A stretch of DNA of 64,000 bases from Sphingomonas_R arantia. GTDB taxonomy: Bacteria > Pseudomonadota > Alphaproteobacteria > Sphingomonadales > Sphingomonadaceae. Positions within the stretch are counted from its first letter, which is position 1; each line of letters starts with the position of its first letter. Shown here one piece after another: positions 26,211 to 34,215 of this stretch. The stretch spans positions 1 to 64,000 of the forward strand of contig NZ_JBHUGS010000003.1 in NCBI RefSeq assembly GCF_042682045.1. The letters run 5' to 3'. The translations under genes were made by a program, and so were the position numbers. The notes under the pieces were generated by a model that searched no databases, had not been told where the DNA came from, and saw nothing but the letters and a program-made list of their open reading frames with translations.

Positions 26211-26953
26211 GCAGCAACCCTGAACCAGAACGCCACCGGCGCGAGAAGATCGCTTTGCGCCGAGCGCGGCGGTGCCGTCAAACTTTGCGGGCAGTTGGGG
26301 GAAACGCGCGGGTCGAACTCACTGTAGTGATGAGACACACGCTGGGGTCAGCGGCGGGACCCACCCCCCAACCCGTTCGGTTCGAGCCTGTCGAGAACCC
26401 GCGCCTCAATGAGGATCTTACGCCGCACGAGAGCGCCCTAACCCCATTCCGTTCGAGTTCGTCGAGAACACATTGATTACGAGGCGCCCGTCTCAGCTTA
26501 AGACGCCCCAACGCCGCTTGGTTCGAGCCTGTCGAGAACCCTGCGCAGAGTTCTCGACAGGCTCGAACCAAACGGGTGGGGGCCTGCCGTCAGCAGGCGC
26601 GCTCAACGCGGCAGTCAAATCCAAACTCCCCAACCCTCCATCCATGCCGAGCGAAGTCGAGGCACGCTCTTCCCCGAGCGCAGTCGAGAGGCGCTTTCGG
26701 CTTCTCGACTGCGCTCGAAGAGTCCCTCGACTTCGCTCGGGATAAACGGGTTTAGGAAACGGTTTTAGCAACAGTAAATAAGCCCGCGGTGCATCAGACA
26801 CGCACGTCATCCCAGACCCGATACGGCATCCAGCGATTTAGAAGCTGTAGTTTGTAGCGCGGACCTCGGATTAATTCCGGAACGACGTCAGACGGGCGGG
26901 CATCTTACTGTACAGCTGGAAGCGCAGCGCCCTCAGGCGCCACGCCCCCCCCA
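26211..26953. repeat. Repeat-filled spacer between DUF1467 and rnj
   Basis: No gene is supported in these 743 bp. It contains single GAGCCTGTCGAG arms at 26372-26400 and about 26445-26470 (degenerate), and a full palindrome with arms 26514-26539 and 26550-26575 (one mismatch). It also holds a nested palindrome with outer arms 26647-26662/26725-26740 and inner arms 26675-26689/26703-26717. The rest is unassigned. It is the densest repeat cluster in the window. Confidence 0.9.
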
Positions 26954-28615
26954 TCAAACCCGAATAACAGACACATCCACCACGGGCTTCTTCCCCGTCC
27001 AATCCGACGCCGCACGCCGCACCGACAGACGGATCTTCTCGTTCAACCGCGCCGCATCGCGCTGGCCATTGCGCGCAGCTTCCTGCACCGCACCGCGCAT
27101 CTCGACGATGAAGTCGTCGCGGTCTTCCTCCACCGGCATCCCCTGGATGGTCACGCCCGGCTCGCCGACGATCGCGCCCTGTTTGTTCATCGCGATCGCG
27201 ATCGTGATGATGCCGTTCTGCGCGATCCGGCGACGCTCGTTCAGCGCCGCACCGTCCGCCGGCAGGATCACGTCGCCGTCCAGGATCAGGCGACCGACCT
27301 TCTCATGCCCGACCAGCGCAGGCCCATTCGGCGCGAGCCGCAGCATCGTGCCATTGGTCTGCACAACCGCCTTGGCGATCCCGTTATCGACCGCGAAACG
27401 CGCATGTTCGGCCAGATGGCGCATCTCGCCATGCACCGGCACCATGATCTCCGGCCGGATCCACTCGTACATCTGGCGCAGCTCCGGCCGACCCGGATGA
27501 CCCGACACGTGCACGAACGCCTCGCGATCGGTGACCAGGTGAACGCCCTTCTGCGCCAGCCGATTCTGGATGCGGCCGACCGCCACCTCGTTGCCGGGGA
27601 TCTGCCGCGACGAGAAGATCACCGTGTCGCCCTGCGACAGCTTGATCTGGTGGCTGTTGCTCGCCACCCGCGCCAGCGCGGCGCGGTCCTCGCCCTGGCC
27701 ACCCGTGGCGATGATCAGCAATTCCTTCGGCGGCACGCGCATCGCCGAATCGAAATCGAGCGTCTCGGGAAAGCCCTTCATGTACCCGGTCGCGCGCGCG
27801 ACCTTCAGGATGCGGTCGAGCGAGCGCCCGGCGACGCACACCTGACGCCCGGTCGCCACCGCAACCTCGCCCAGCGTCTGCACGCGCGCCGCGTTCGATG
27901 CGAAGCTGGTGACCATCACGCGGCCCTTGGCCTTGCCGACCGCCTCCATCAGGCCCTCGCGCACGTCCGCCTCGGACCCCGAGGCCTGTTCGTTGAACAC
28001 GTTGGTCGAATCGCAGACGAGCGCGGTGATGCCCTTGTCGCCGATCGAGCGGATCAGGTCCGGGTTGGCCGGCTGCCCGACCAGCGGGCGCGGATCGAGC
28101 TTCCAGTCACCGCTGTGGAACACGTTACCGAACTTGGTCTGGATGAACAGGCCGTTCGCTTCGGGGATCGAGTGGGCCAGCGGCACGAACTGCACGCCGA
28201 ACGGCCCGAGCTGCATCGATCCGCCGACCGGGATGACATGCAGCGCAACCTTGCGCGACAGCCCCTCCTCCTCCAGCTTCCCGCGGATCAGCCCGGCGGT
28301 GAACGGCGTGGCATAGATCGGCACGCCCAAGTCGGCGGCCAGATACGGGATCGCCCCGATATGGTCCTCATGCCCGTGGGTGATGACCAGCCCGACCAGA
28401 TCCTTCGCGCGCTTCTCGATGAAATCGAGGTCCGGCAGGATCACGTCGATGCCGGGGAACTGCGGATCGGCGAAGGTCAGGCCGAGGTCGACCATCAGCC
28501 ACTTACCCTGCGACCCGTACAGGTTCACGTTCATGCCGATCTCGCCCGACCCACCGAGGGCCAGGAACAACAACTCATTACCGGGTTTCGTCACGCGTCT
28601 TTTCTCTCTCTTCAA
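26954..28615 (-). CDS. rnj: Ribonuclease J
   Basis: 553-residue metallo-beta-lactamase/beta-CASP ribonuclease with endo- and 5'-3' exonuclease activity in mRNA decay and rRNA maturation. The metal-binding HGHEDHIG motif is near residue 80. LALGGSGEIGMNVNLY, LVCDSTNVFNEQASGSE, VHVSGHPGRPELRQMYEWIRPEIMVPVHGE and TGGQGEDRAAL mark the beta-CASP and later motifs. Full RNase J length (about 550). It follows coaX after a 56-bp gap containing a strong hairpin. Confidence 0.94.
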   Translation of the reverse strand: MKREKRRVTKPGNELLFLALGGSGEIGMNVNLYGSQGKWLMVDLGLTFADPQFPGIDVILPDLDFIEKRAKDLVGLVITHGHEDHIGAIPYLAADLGVPIYATPFTAGLIRGKLEEEGLSRKVALHVIPVGGSMQLGPFGVQFVPLAHSIPEANGLFIQTKFGNVFHSGDWKLDPRPLVGQPANPDLIRSIGDKGITALVCDSTNVFNEQASGSEADVREGLMEAVGKAKGRVMVTSFASNAARVQTLGEVAVATGRQVCVAGRSLDRILKVARATGYMKGFPETLDFDSAMRVPPKELLIIATGGQGEDRAALARVASNSHQIKLSQGDTVIFSSRQIPGNEVAVGRIQNRLAQKGVHLVTDREAFVHVSGHPGRPELRQMYEWIRPEIMVPVHGEMRHLAEHARFAVDNGIAKAVVQTNGTMLRLAPNGPALVGHEKVGRLILDGDVILPADGAALNERRRIAQNGIITIAIAMNKQGAIVGEPGVTIQGMPVEEDRDDFIVEMRGAVQEAARNGQRDAARLNEKIRLSVRRAASDWTGKKPVVDVSVIRV

Positions 28616-28629
28616 TATGCGCGTTCTCG

Positions 28630-28657
28630 GCCGCCGTTCCCGTCACGGAACGGCGGC
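28630..28657 (-). terminator. Hairpin between coaX and rnj
   Basis: Perfect 11-bp arms (28630-28640 and 28647-28657) around a 6-base loop. Read on the minus strand the apex is TTCC-GTGACG-GGAA. It follows coaX and precedes rnj, so it may terminate, attenuate or process the transcript. There is no clear U-tract. A similar apex is found at about 37.26 and 58.02 kb. Confidence 0.6.
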
Positions 28658-28671
28658 ATGGGGAACGGCGG

Positions 28672-29451
28672 TCAGTCGCAGCGCAGCCGCTCGTACATCA
28701 GGCCTAGGCCCTGGATCGTCAGGTCGGGTTCGATCGCATCGAACACCGATGTATGTGTGTCGAACAAAGTGGCAAGGCCGCCGGTTGCGATCACCTTGAC
28801 CGGTCGCCCGATCTCGGTCCGCATGCGGGCGACCAGCCCTTCGATCATCGCGATATAGCCCCAGTAGATGCCGATAAGCATCTGGTCCTCGGTATTGCGA
28901 CCGATCAGGCTGTCCGTCGCCGGCGCCGCGATGGCGATCCGCGGCAACCGCGCCGCCGCCGCGACCAGCGCATCGAGCGACAGGTTGATCCCCGGCGCGA
29001 TGATCCCGCCCTTGTAAGCTCCGGCATAGTCGACGACGTCCAGCGTCGTCGCCGTGCCAAAATCGATCACGATCGCATCGCCCGGATGCAGCGCATGCGC
29101 GGCGATGGTATTCACCGCGCGATCGCCACCGACCGACCGCGGCTCGTCAACGTCGAGCGCGATGCCCCACTCCACCGGCGCACGCCCCGCTACCAAAGCC
29201 GTCGTCGCGAAATACTTCTGCGCCAGAACCTGAAGGTTATGAAGCGCCCGCGGCACCACCGTACACAGGATCACCGCCTCCACGTCGGCGCGGCTATGCC
29301 CCTCCATGGTCAGCAGCTGGTGCAGCCACACCGCATATTCGTCTGCGGTCCGCCGCGGGTCGGTCGCGATCCGCCAACGCGTAACGATCCGCCGCCCATC
29401 GAGCAGCGCGAACACGACATTGGTATTCCCGGCATCGATCGCAAGCAGCAT
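28672..29451 (-). CDS. coaX: Type III pantothenate kinase CoaX
   Basis: 259-residue ASKHA-fold kinase catalysing the first step of coenzyme A synthesis. The N-terminal phosphate-binding motif is LLAIDAGNTNVVFAL. DFGTATTLDVVDYAGAYKGGIIAPGINLSLDAL and a C-terminal VKVIATGGLA are typical. The ATG at 29451 is preferred to the GTG at 29460 because AAGG precedes it by 8 bp and the family starts at this Met. It precedes rnj in the same direction. Confidence 0.94.
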   Translation of the reverse strand: MLLAIDAGNTNVVFALLDGRRIVTRWRIATDPRRTADEYAVWLHQLLTMEGHSRADVEAVILCTVVPRALHNLQVLAQKYFATTALVAGRAPVEWGIALDVDEPRSVGGDRAVNTIAAHALHPGDAIVIDFGTATTLDVVDYAGAYKGGIIAPGINLSLDALVAAAARLPRIAIAAPATDSLIGRNTEDQMLIGIYWGYIAMIEGLVARMRTEIGRPVKVIATGGLATLFDTHTSVFDAIEPDLTIQGLGLMYERLRCD

Positions 29452-30424
29452 GATCTCCACCTTAGCCTATCTCGCACGCCAGGTGTACCGCTTTGATCAG
29501 GAGCGCTCCGCCACGCTCGCACCGGTGGGAACCGTTCGTTACAGCCGTGTAAAGTCCATGGATCGGCACTCAATCGCCAAGCTTCTCCGGACGTGCGGCC
29601 ATGTTGTGGGACGGCGCGCAAGATCGCCGGAGTTCGCCAAAAGCCGTGCAGACTCCGGCTTGATCCGTGGGACCGACTCCGCCGAAACGATCGATTCCGA
29701 GCGAGGTCGAGAGCCCCTTTTAGCGCAGCCAAGAAGACAACTCGTCTAAACGAACTGACCAAACGAGTGCTCACGAAGCCGCACGTCACCGGACCCGATC
29801 ATGACCATGGACGATCGTTCCTTCCCTTCGCACCGGTACAGCAAAGGGGCACGCGGAAAACTTGGTACCGACCTTCCGCCCCAGAGGAAGGCCAGGGCCT
29901 CGCCCATCCCGGACCTGGATCCCGCATCCCGCATCCCGCGGGACAGACAACCGCGCAATCCCCAGAGCATAACTCCGTATCGGTCAGCTGGGCTGTTCCA
30001 CTTGGATCGCGCCGAACGAGAACCCCACAAAAAAGTTGCGAAAGATCCGCGTCAGACAGATCGGTCGGCAACCTCAGCTCAAGACCTCAGGGCGTCCAGT
30101 CTCCGCCTATCCCCACAGCCCGCCACAGCATCCTTGACGGGCAAACGCCGTAACGCCGTTGCCGCGCGTCACCGAGCCCGATCACTCCAATGCGTCGCCC
30201 ATGACCGGACTCCGGAACCGTAGGACTGAACGGCAAGGTCGCAACGATCGCGACGTCTCTGTCGTAATACCGCGCTCGCGATATCAGAGGTTCGAAAGCG
30301 AGCAGTGCGACACGACCATGGTTTGCGTTCACCGCGTCCGCCCCACCCCAGTCGTTAACATGCTGCCACCATTGGTCGTCGGCGGAGCTTCCAACGCAGT
30401 AAGCACCAGGACGCGCCGCGTCAC
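29452..30424. other. 970-bp stretch without a supported gene
   Basis: Between coaX and birA I find no reading frame with family similarity. Open frames here overlap each other on both strands and have unfamiliar, low-complexity translations. Bases 29693-29735 hold a degenerate CCGAGCGNAGTCGAG repeat, and 29925-29942 carry a short run of tandem ATCCCGC units. By eye it is less GC-rich than the flanking genes. It may be decayed coding sequence or an insertion; birA is read towards it. Confidence 0.6.
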
Positions 30425-31132
30425 TCAGAGCAGCGACACGTCACCCGCGTGCACGGCCCGAACACCCACATTGGTGCGCAACAGCAAACTGCCATCCGGT
30501 GAGAGCCCGTCGAACAGTCCGTCGATGAACCCATCACCCAAACGTACCCGGACCCCGGTCCCGACCGGATGTGCATGCATCAGCCAGCGCTCCCGGACGG
30601 GTCGCAGCCCGGCCGAACGCCAGGTTGCGACCCATGCGGCGAACAGCTCAGCCAGAATATCGACAAACGCCCCCGGCTCCGGCGCCGCCCCGATCAGGCC
30701 CGTGACCGCTACCGTGGGCCGGTCGGGCAAATTCGGCGCGGTGCGTAGATTGACACCGAACCCCACGACGACCGCATCAGCCTGACGCTCCAGCAAAATA
30801 CCGGACAACTTCGCGTCGCCCACCATCAGGTCGTTCGGCCATTTGATCCGCACGGCCAACCCCGGCACCGCAACCGCCAACGCCTCGTGCAACGCCACCG
30901 CTGCGACCAGCGCCAGGGTCGGCGCCGGCGGATCACCGGCTCGCAACCGCACCAGGGTGGATGCCGACAGATTTCCGGGGTCGGACGTCCAGACCCGTCC
31001 CTGCCGCCCGCGCCCGCTGGTCTGGCGCTCCGCCCGAAGCCACAAACCCTCCGCTGCGCCGGCCCGGGCGCGCATCATCATATCGTCGTTGGTCGATCCG
31101 GTCTCCGCGACCGTCTCGATTTGCGGCCTCAG
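30425..31132 (-). CDS. birA: Biotin--[acetyl-CoA-carboxylase] ligase BirA, probable CTG start
   Basis: 235-residue monofunctional biotin protein ligase (no DNA-binding domain) that attaches biotin to carboxylases. The first in-frame Met (base 31081) would cut off the conserved ETGSTND segment that contacts biotin/adenylate. The frame is open upstream and contains no ATG, GTG or TTG before the nuoN stop, but a CTG at 31132-31130 overlaps that stop as CTGA and has GAAGG 7 bp upstream. This gives CTG-RPQIETVAETGSTND. Other motifs are TSGRGRQGR (biotin loop), KWPNDLMV and GVGVN-like VVGFGVNL. It ends the nuo operon. Confidence 0.85.
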   Translation of the reverse strand: MRPQIETVAETGSTNDDMMMRARAGAAEGLWLRAERQTSGRGRQGRVWTSDPGNLSASTLVRLRAGDPPAPTLALVAAVALHEALAVAVPGLAVRIKWPNDLMVGDAKLSGILLERQADAVVVGFGVNLRTAPNLPDRPTVAVTGLIGAAPEPGAFVDILAELFAAWVATWRSAGLRPVRERWLMHAHPVGTGVRVRLGDGFIDGLFDGLSPDGSLLLRTNVGVRAVHAGDVSLL

Positions 31133-32580
31133 AAGAGCGCCTTCGCCGCGTTGAGCGAGAGCAGGCCAAGCGGCCCGATCATCAGGTACCCAAGCGGCGA
31201 CACCACCACCGCGGCCAGCGCGATCAGCCCACCCTCAACCTTGCTACCCGACGGCGCATACGCCTCGGCCGGCTCGTCGAAGTACATCGTCTTGATGATC
31301 CGCAGATAATAATAGGCGCCGATCACCGATGTCGCGATGCCGATCATCGCCAGTGGCCACAGCCCGATGTCGACGACGGCGTCGAACACCAGGAACTTCG
31401 GCCAGAACCCGAACAGCGGCGGAATGCCGGCCAGCGAGAACATGAACATCGCCATTGCCGCCGCCAGCGCCGGCCGCGTCCGCGACAGACCCGACAGGCT
31501 CGCGATCGTCTCGATCGGCTCCCCGCGCGCATCGCGCATCTGCAACACGACCAGGAACGACCCCAGCGTCATCGCGATATACACCGCCAGATAGGTCAGC
31601 ACCGCCGACACGCCGAGCGCGGTCCCAGGCACGAGCCCAAACAGCGCGAACCCGACATTGTTGATCGACGAATAGGCGAGCAGCCGCTTGATGTTCGTCT
31701 GACCGATCGCCGCGACACCACCCAGGATTGTCGACGCCAGCGCGCAGAAGATCACGATCTGACGCCACTCTTCAGTCGCCGGGCCCATCGCCTCGATCGC
31801 GACCCGCAGCAGCAGCGCCATCGCGGCAACCTTGGGGGCCGACGCGAAGAACGTCGTCACCGGCGTCGGCGCGCCCTCGTATACGTCAGGCGTCCACATA
31901 TGGAACGGCACCGCCGCGATCTTGAACGCCAGCCCGGCGAACACGAATACCAGCCCGAACAGACGGCCCAACCGGACCGGCTCTTCCGCCGGGGTCCCGA
32001 ACACCGCGGCGATACCGCCGAAATCGGTCGTCCCGGTGAACCCGTAGACCAGCGAGATCCCGTAAAGCAGGATACCCGACGCCAGCGCGCCCAGCACGAA
32101 ATACTTCAAGCCCGCTTCCGCCGAGCGCGTATCGCGCCGCATGAACGACGCCAGCACATAGGCGGCCAGGCTCTGCAGTTCCAGCCCGACATACAGCGTC
32201 AGCAGATCACCCGCCGACACCATCATCCCCATGCCGACCGCGGACAGCAGGATCAACACCGGATACTCGGCGCGCATTGACCCGGTATCGGCAAAGAAGC
32301 GCGGTGCGACGATGATCGACACGGCCGACGCGATGTAGATCAGCAGTTTGGCGAACGCGCCGAACGCGTCGGCATGATACAGCCCGCCAAACCCGGTGCC
32401 GCCATAGCCCGCAGGCCCCAGCAACAGAAACGCCGCACCGGTCAGCAGCGCGACCGCGACAATGCTGATCGTCCGGGTGGCGGCATCACCGCCCCAGGCA
32501 CACCACATCAACAGCGCGATGGACCCCACCGACAGCAGCAGTTCCGGCGCAGTCAGCGCGATTGAGGACAAGGTCGACAT
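31129..32580 (-). CDS. nuoN: NADH-quinone oxidoreductase subunit N
   Basis: 483-residue antiporter-like proton-pumping membrane subunit of respiratory complex I, with about 14 transmembrane helices. The conserved helix-7 and helix-8 regions are seen (FAGLAFKIAAVPFHMWTPDVYEGAP with the key Lys, and LLAYSSINNVGFALFGLVPG). The ATG at 32580 shares a base with the nuoM stop (TGATG), and the stop overlaps the probable birA start. Confidence 0.96.
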   Translation of the reverse strand: MSTLSSIALTAPELLLSVGSIALLMWCAWGGDAATRTISIVAVALLTGAAFLLLGPAGYGGTGFGGLYHADAFGAFAKLLIYIASAVSIIVAPRFFADTGSMRAEYPVLILLSAVGMGMMVSAGDLLTLYVGLELQSLAAYVLASFMRRDTRSAEAGLKYFVLGALASGILLYGISLVYGFTGTTDFGGIAAVFGTPAEEPVRLGRLFGLVFVFAGLAFKIAAVPFHMWTPDVYEGAPTPVTTFFASAPKVAAMALLLRVAIEAMGPATEEWRQIVIFCALASTILGGVAAIGQTNIKRLLAYSSINNVGFALFGLVPGTALGVSAVLTYLAVYIAMTLGSFLVVLQMRDARGEPIETIASLSGLSRTRPALAAAMAMFMFSLAGIPPLFGFWPKFLVFDAVVDIGLWPLAMIGIATSVIGAYYYLRIIKTMYFDEPAEAYAPSGSKVEGGLIALAAVVVSPLGYLMIGPLGLLSLNAAKALF

Positions 32581-34136
32581 CAGTGCGCTCCGCCATGTTC
32601 GGCTGCGTGGGCGGGGGCGACAGCACGCCCGGCGGTGGGCTGTGCGTCGCTGACCGGCCGGGTCGGATCGAGCCGGGCGAGCACGAAGCCGACATCCTTG
32701 GCCATCGGCTGCATGAAGCTCTGCGGATAGACACCCATCCACAAGACGACAGCCGCGATCGGCACGAGCAGCGCATATTCGCGCTTACTCAGGTCGAGCA
32801 TCGCCGCGACGTCCGGCTTATCGAGCTTACCGTAAACCACCCGACGGTAGAGATAGAGCATGTACGCCGCGCCCAGGATGATCCCGGTGACCGCGACGAA
32901 GCCCGCAATACTGCTCGTCTGGTACACGCCCATCATCGCCAGGAACTCACCGACGAACCCGGACGTGCCCGGCAAGCCGACCGAGGCCATGGTGAACAGC
33001 AGGAACAGCATCGCATAGCCCGGCATGTTCTGCGCGACGCCCCCGTAGCGGTCGATCTCACGCGTGTGCAGCCGGTCGTAGACCACGCCGACGCACAGGA
33101 ACAACGCACCCGACACCAGACCATGGCTCAGCATGACCATCAGGCTGCCCTCGAGCCCCTGACGGTTGAATGCAAACAGCCCGAACGTCACGAATGCCAT
33201 GTGCGCGACCGACGAGTAGGCGATCAGCTTCTTCATGTCGTTCTGCACCAGCGCGACGAGCGACGTGTAGACGATCGCCACCATGCTCAGCCCCAGCACC
33301 AGCCAGACGAGCTGCGCGGACGCCTCCGGGAACATCGGCAGCGAATAGCGGATGAAGCCGTAGCCACCCATCTTCAGCAGCACGCCCGCCAGGATCACCG
33401 AACCCGCGGTCGGCGCCTGCACGTGCGCATCCGGCAACCATGTATGGACCGGCCACATCGGCATCTTGACCGCGAACGACGCGAAGAATGCCAGAAAGAG
33501 CCATGTCTGCGCACCCGCCGGGAAGTCGTACGCCATCAACGCCGGCACCGACGTCGTCCCCGCCTCGCGCGCCATCCACAGCATCGCGACCAGCATAAGG
33601 ACGGAACCGAGCAGCGTGTAGAGGAAGAACTTATAGCTCGCGTAGATCCGCTCGGCGCCGCCCCAGATCCCGATGATCAGGTACATCGGGATCAGCCCGG
33701 CTTCGAAGAAAATGTAGAACAGGAACAGGTCCTGCGCCGCGAACACGCCGATCATCAGCGTCTCCATCAGCAGGAACGCCGCCATATATTCCGGCACGCG
33801 CTTGGTGATCGCGACCCAGCTCGCCCCGATGCAGATCGGCATCAGGAACACCGACAGCATGATCAGCATCAGCGCGATGCCGTCGATCCCCATCGCCCAG
33901 GCGAACCGCCCGAACACCGGCGCATATTCCTGGAACTGCCACTGGGCGCCGCCGATATCGAACGACGTCCAGAGCACCACGCCCAGCGCGAAATCGATCA
34001 GCGTCGCGGCCAGCGCCAGCCAGCGTGCGGTCGCCGCCTTCTGCTCGGGCGCACCCGGCATCAGCAGGCAGAGCACTGCCGCCACCGCGGGTACCGCGAT
34101 CATGATCGATAGGATGGGAAAACCGAGCACGTTCAC
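32580..34136 (-). CDS. nuoM: NADH-quinone oxidoreductase subunit M
   Basis: 518-residue antiporter-like proton-pumping membrane subunit of complex I. The family blocks FASFAVKMPMWPVHTWLPDAHVQAPTAGSVILAGVLLKMG and LIAYSSVAHMAFVTFGLF carry the conserved Lys/His pumping residues. About 14 membrane helices. It follows nuoL after 79 bp and is coupled to nuoN by a 1-base overlap. Confidence 0.96.
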   Translation of the reverse strand: MNVLGFPILSIMIAVPAVAAVLCLLMPGAPEQKAATARWLALAATLIDFALGVVLWTSFDIGGAQWQFQEYAPVFGRFAWAMGIDGIALMLIMLSVFLMPICIGASWVAITKRVPEYMAAFLLMETLMIGVFAAQDLFLFYIFFEAGLIPMYLIIGIWGGAERIYASYKFFLYTLLGSVLMLVAMLWMAREAGTTSVPALMAYDFPAGAQTWLFLAFFASFAVKMPMWPVHTWLPDAHVQAPTAGSVILAGVLLKMGGYGFIRYSLPMFPEASAQLVWLVLGLSMVAIVYTSLVALVQNDMKKLIAYSSVAHMAFVTFGLFAFNRQGLEGSLMVMLSHGLVSGALFLCVGVVYDRLHTREIDRYGGVAQNMPGYAMLFLLFTMASVGLPGTSGFVGEFLAMMGVYQTSSIAGFVAVTGIILGAAYMLYLYRRVVYGKLDKPDVAAMLDLSKREYALLVPIAAVVLWMGVYPQSFMQPMAKDVGFVLARLDPTRPVSDAQPTAGRAVAPAHAAEHGGAH

Positions 34137-34215
34137 TTCACCCCCGCCGTGGCCCGGGCCATGCCCGAGGCGCGCGTCGCCATTTCAGTCTCGCCGCGGA
34201 CGGCCCGCACCGACA

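Noticed and set aside
29925..29942. Tandem ATCCCGC units as a repeat array
   Set aside because: Only two to three short units; not CRISPR-like and too short to interpret.
29593..30223. Overlapping open frames in the coaX-birA gap
   Set aside because: Several frames on both strands overlap, with no start signals and no recognisable composition; treated as non-coding.
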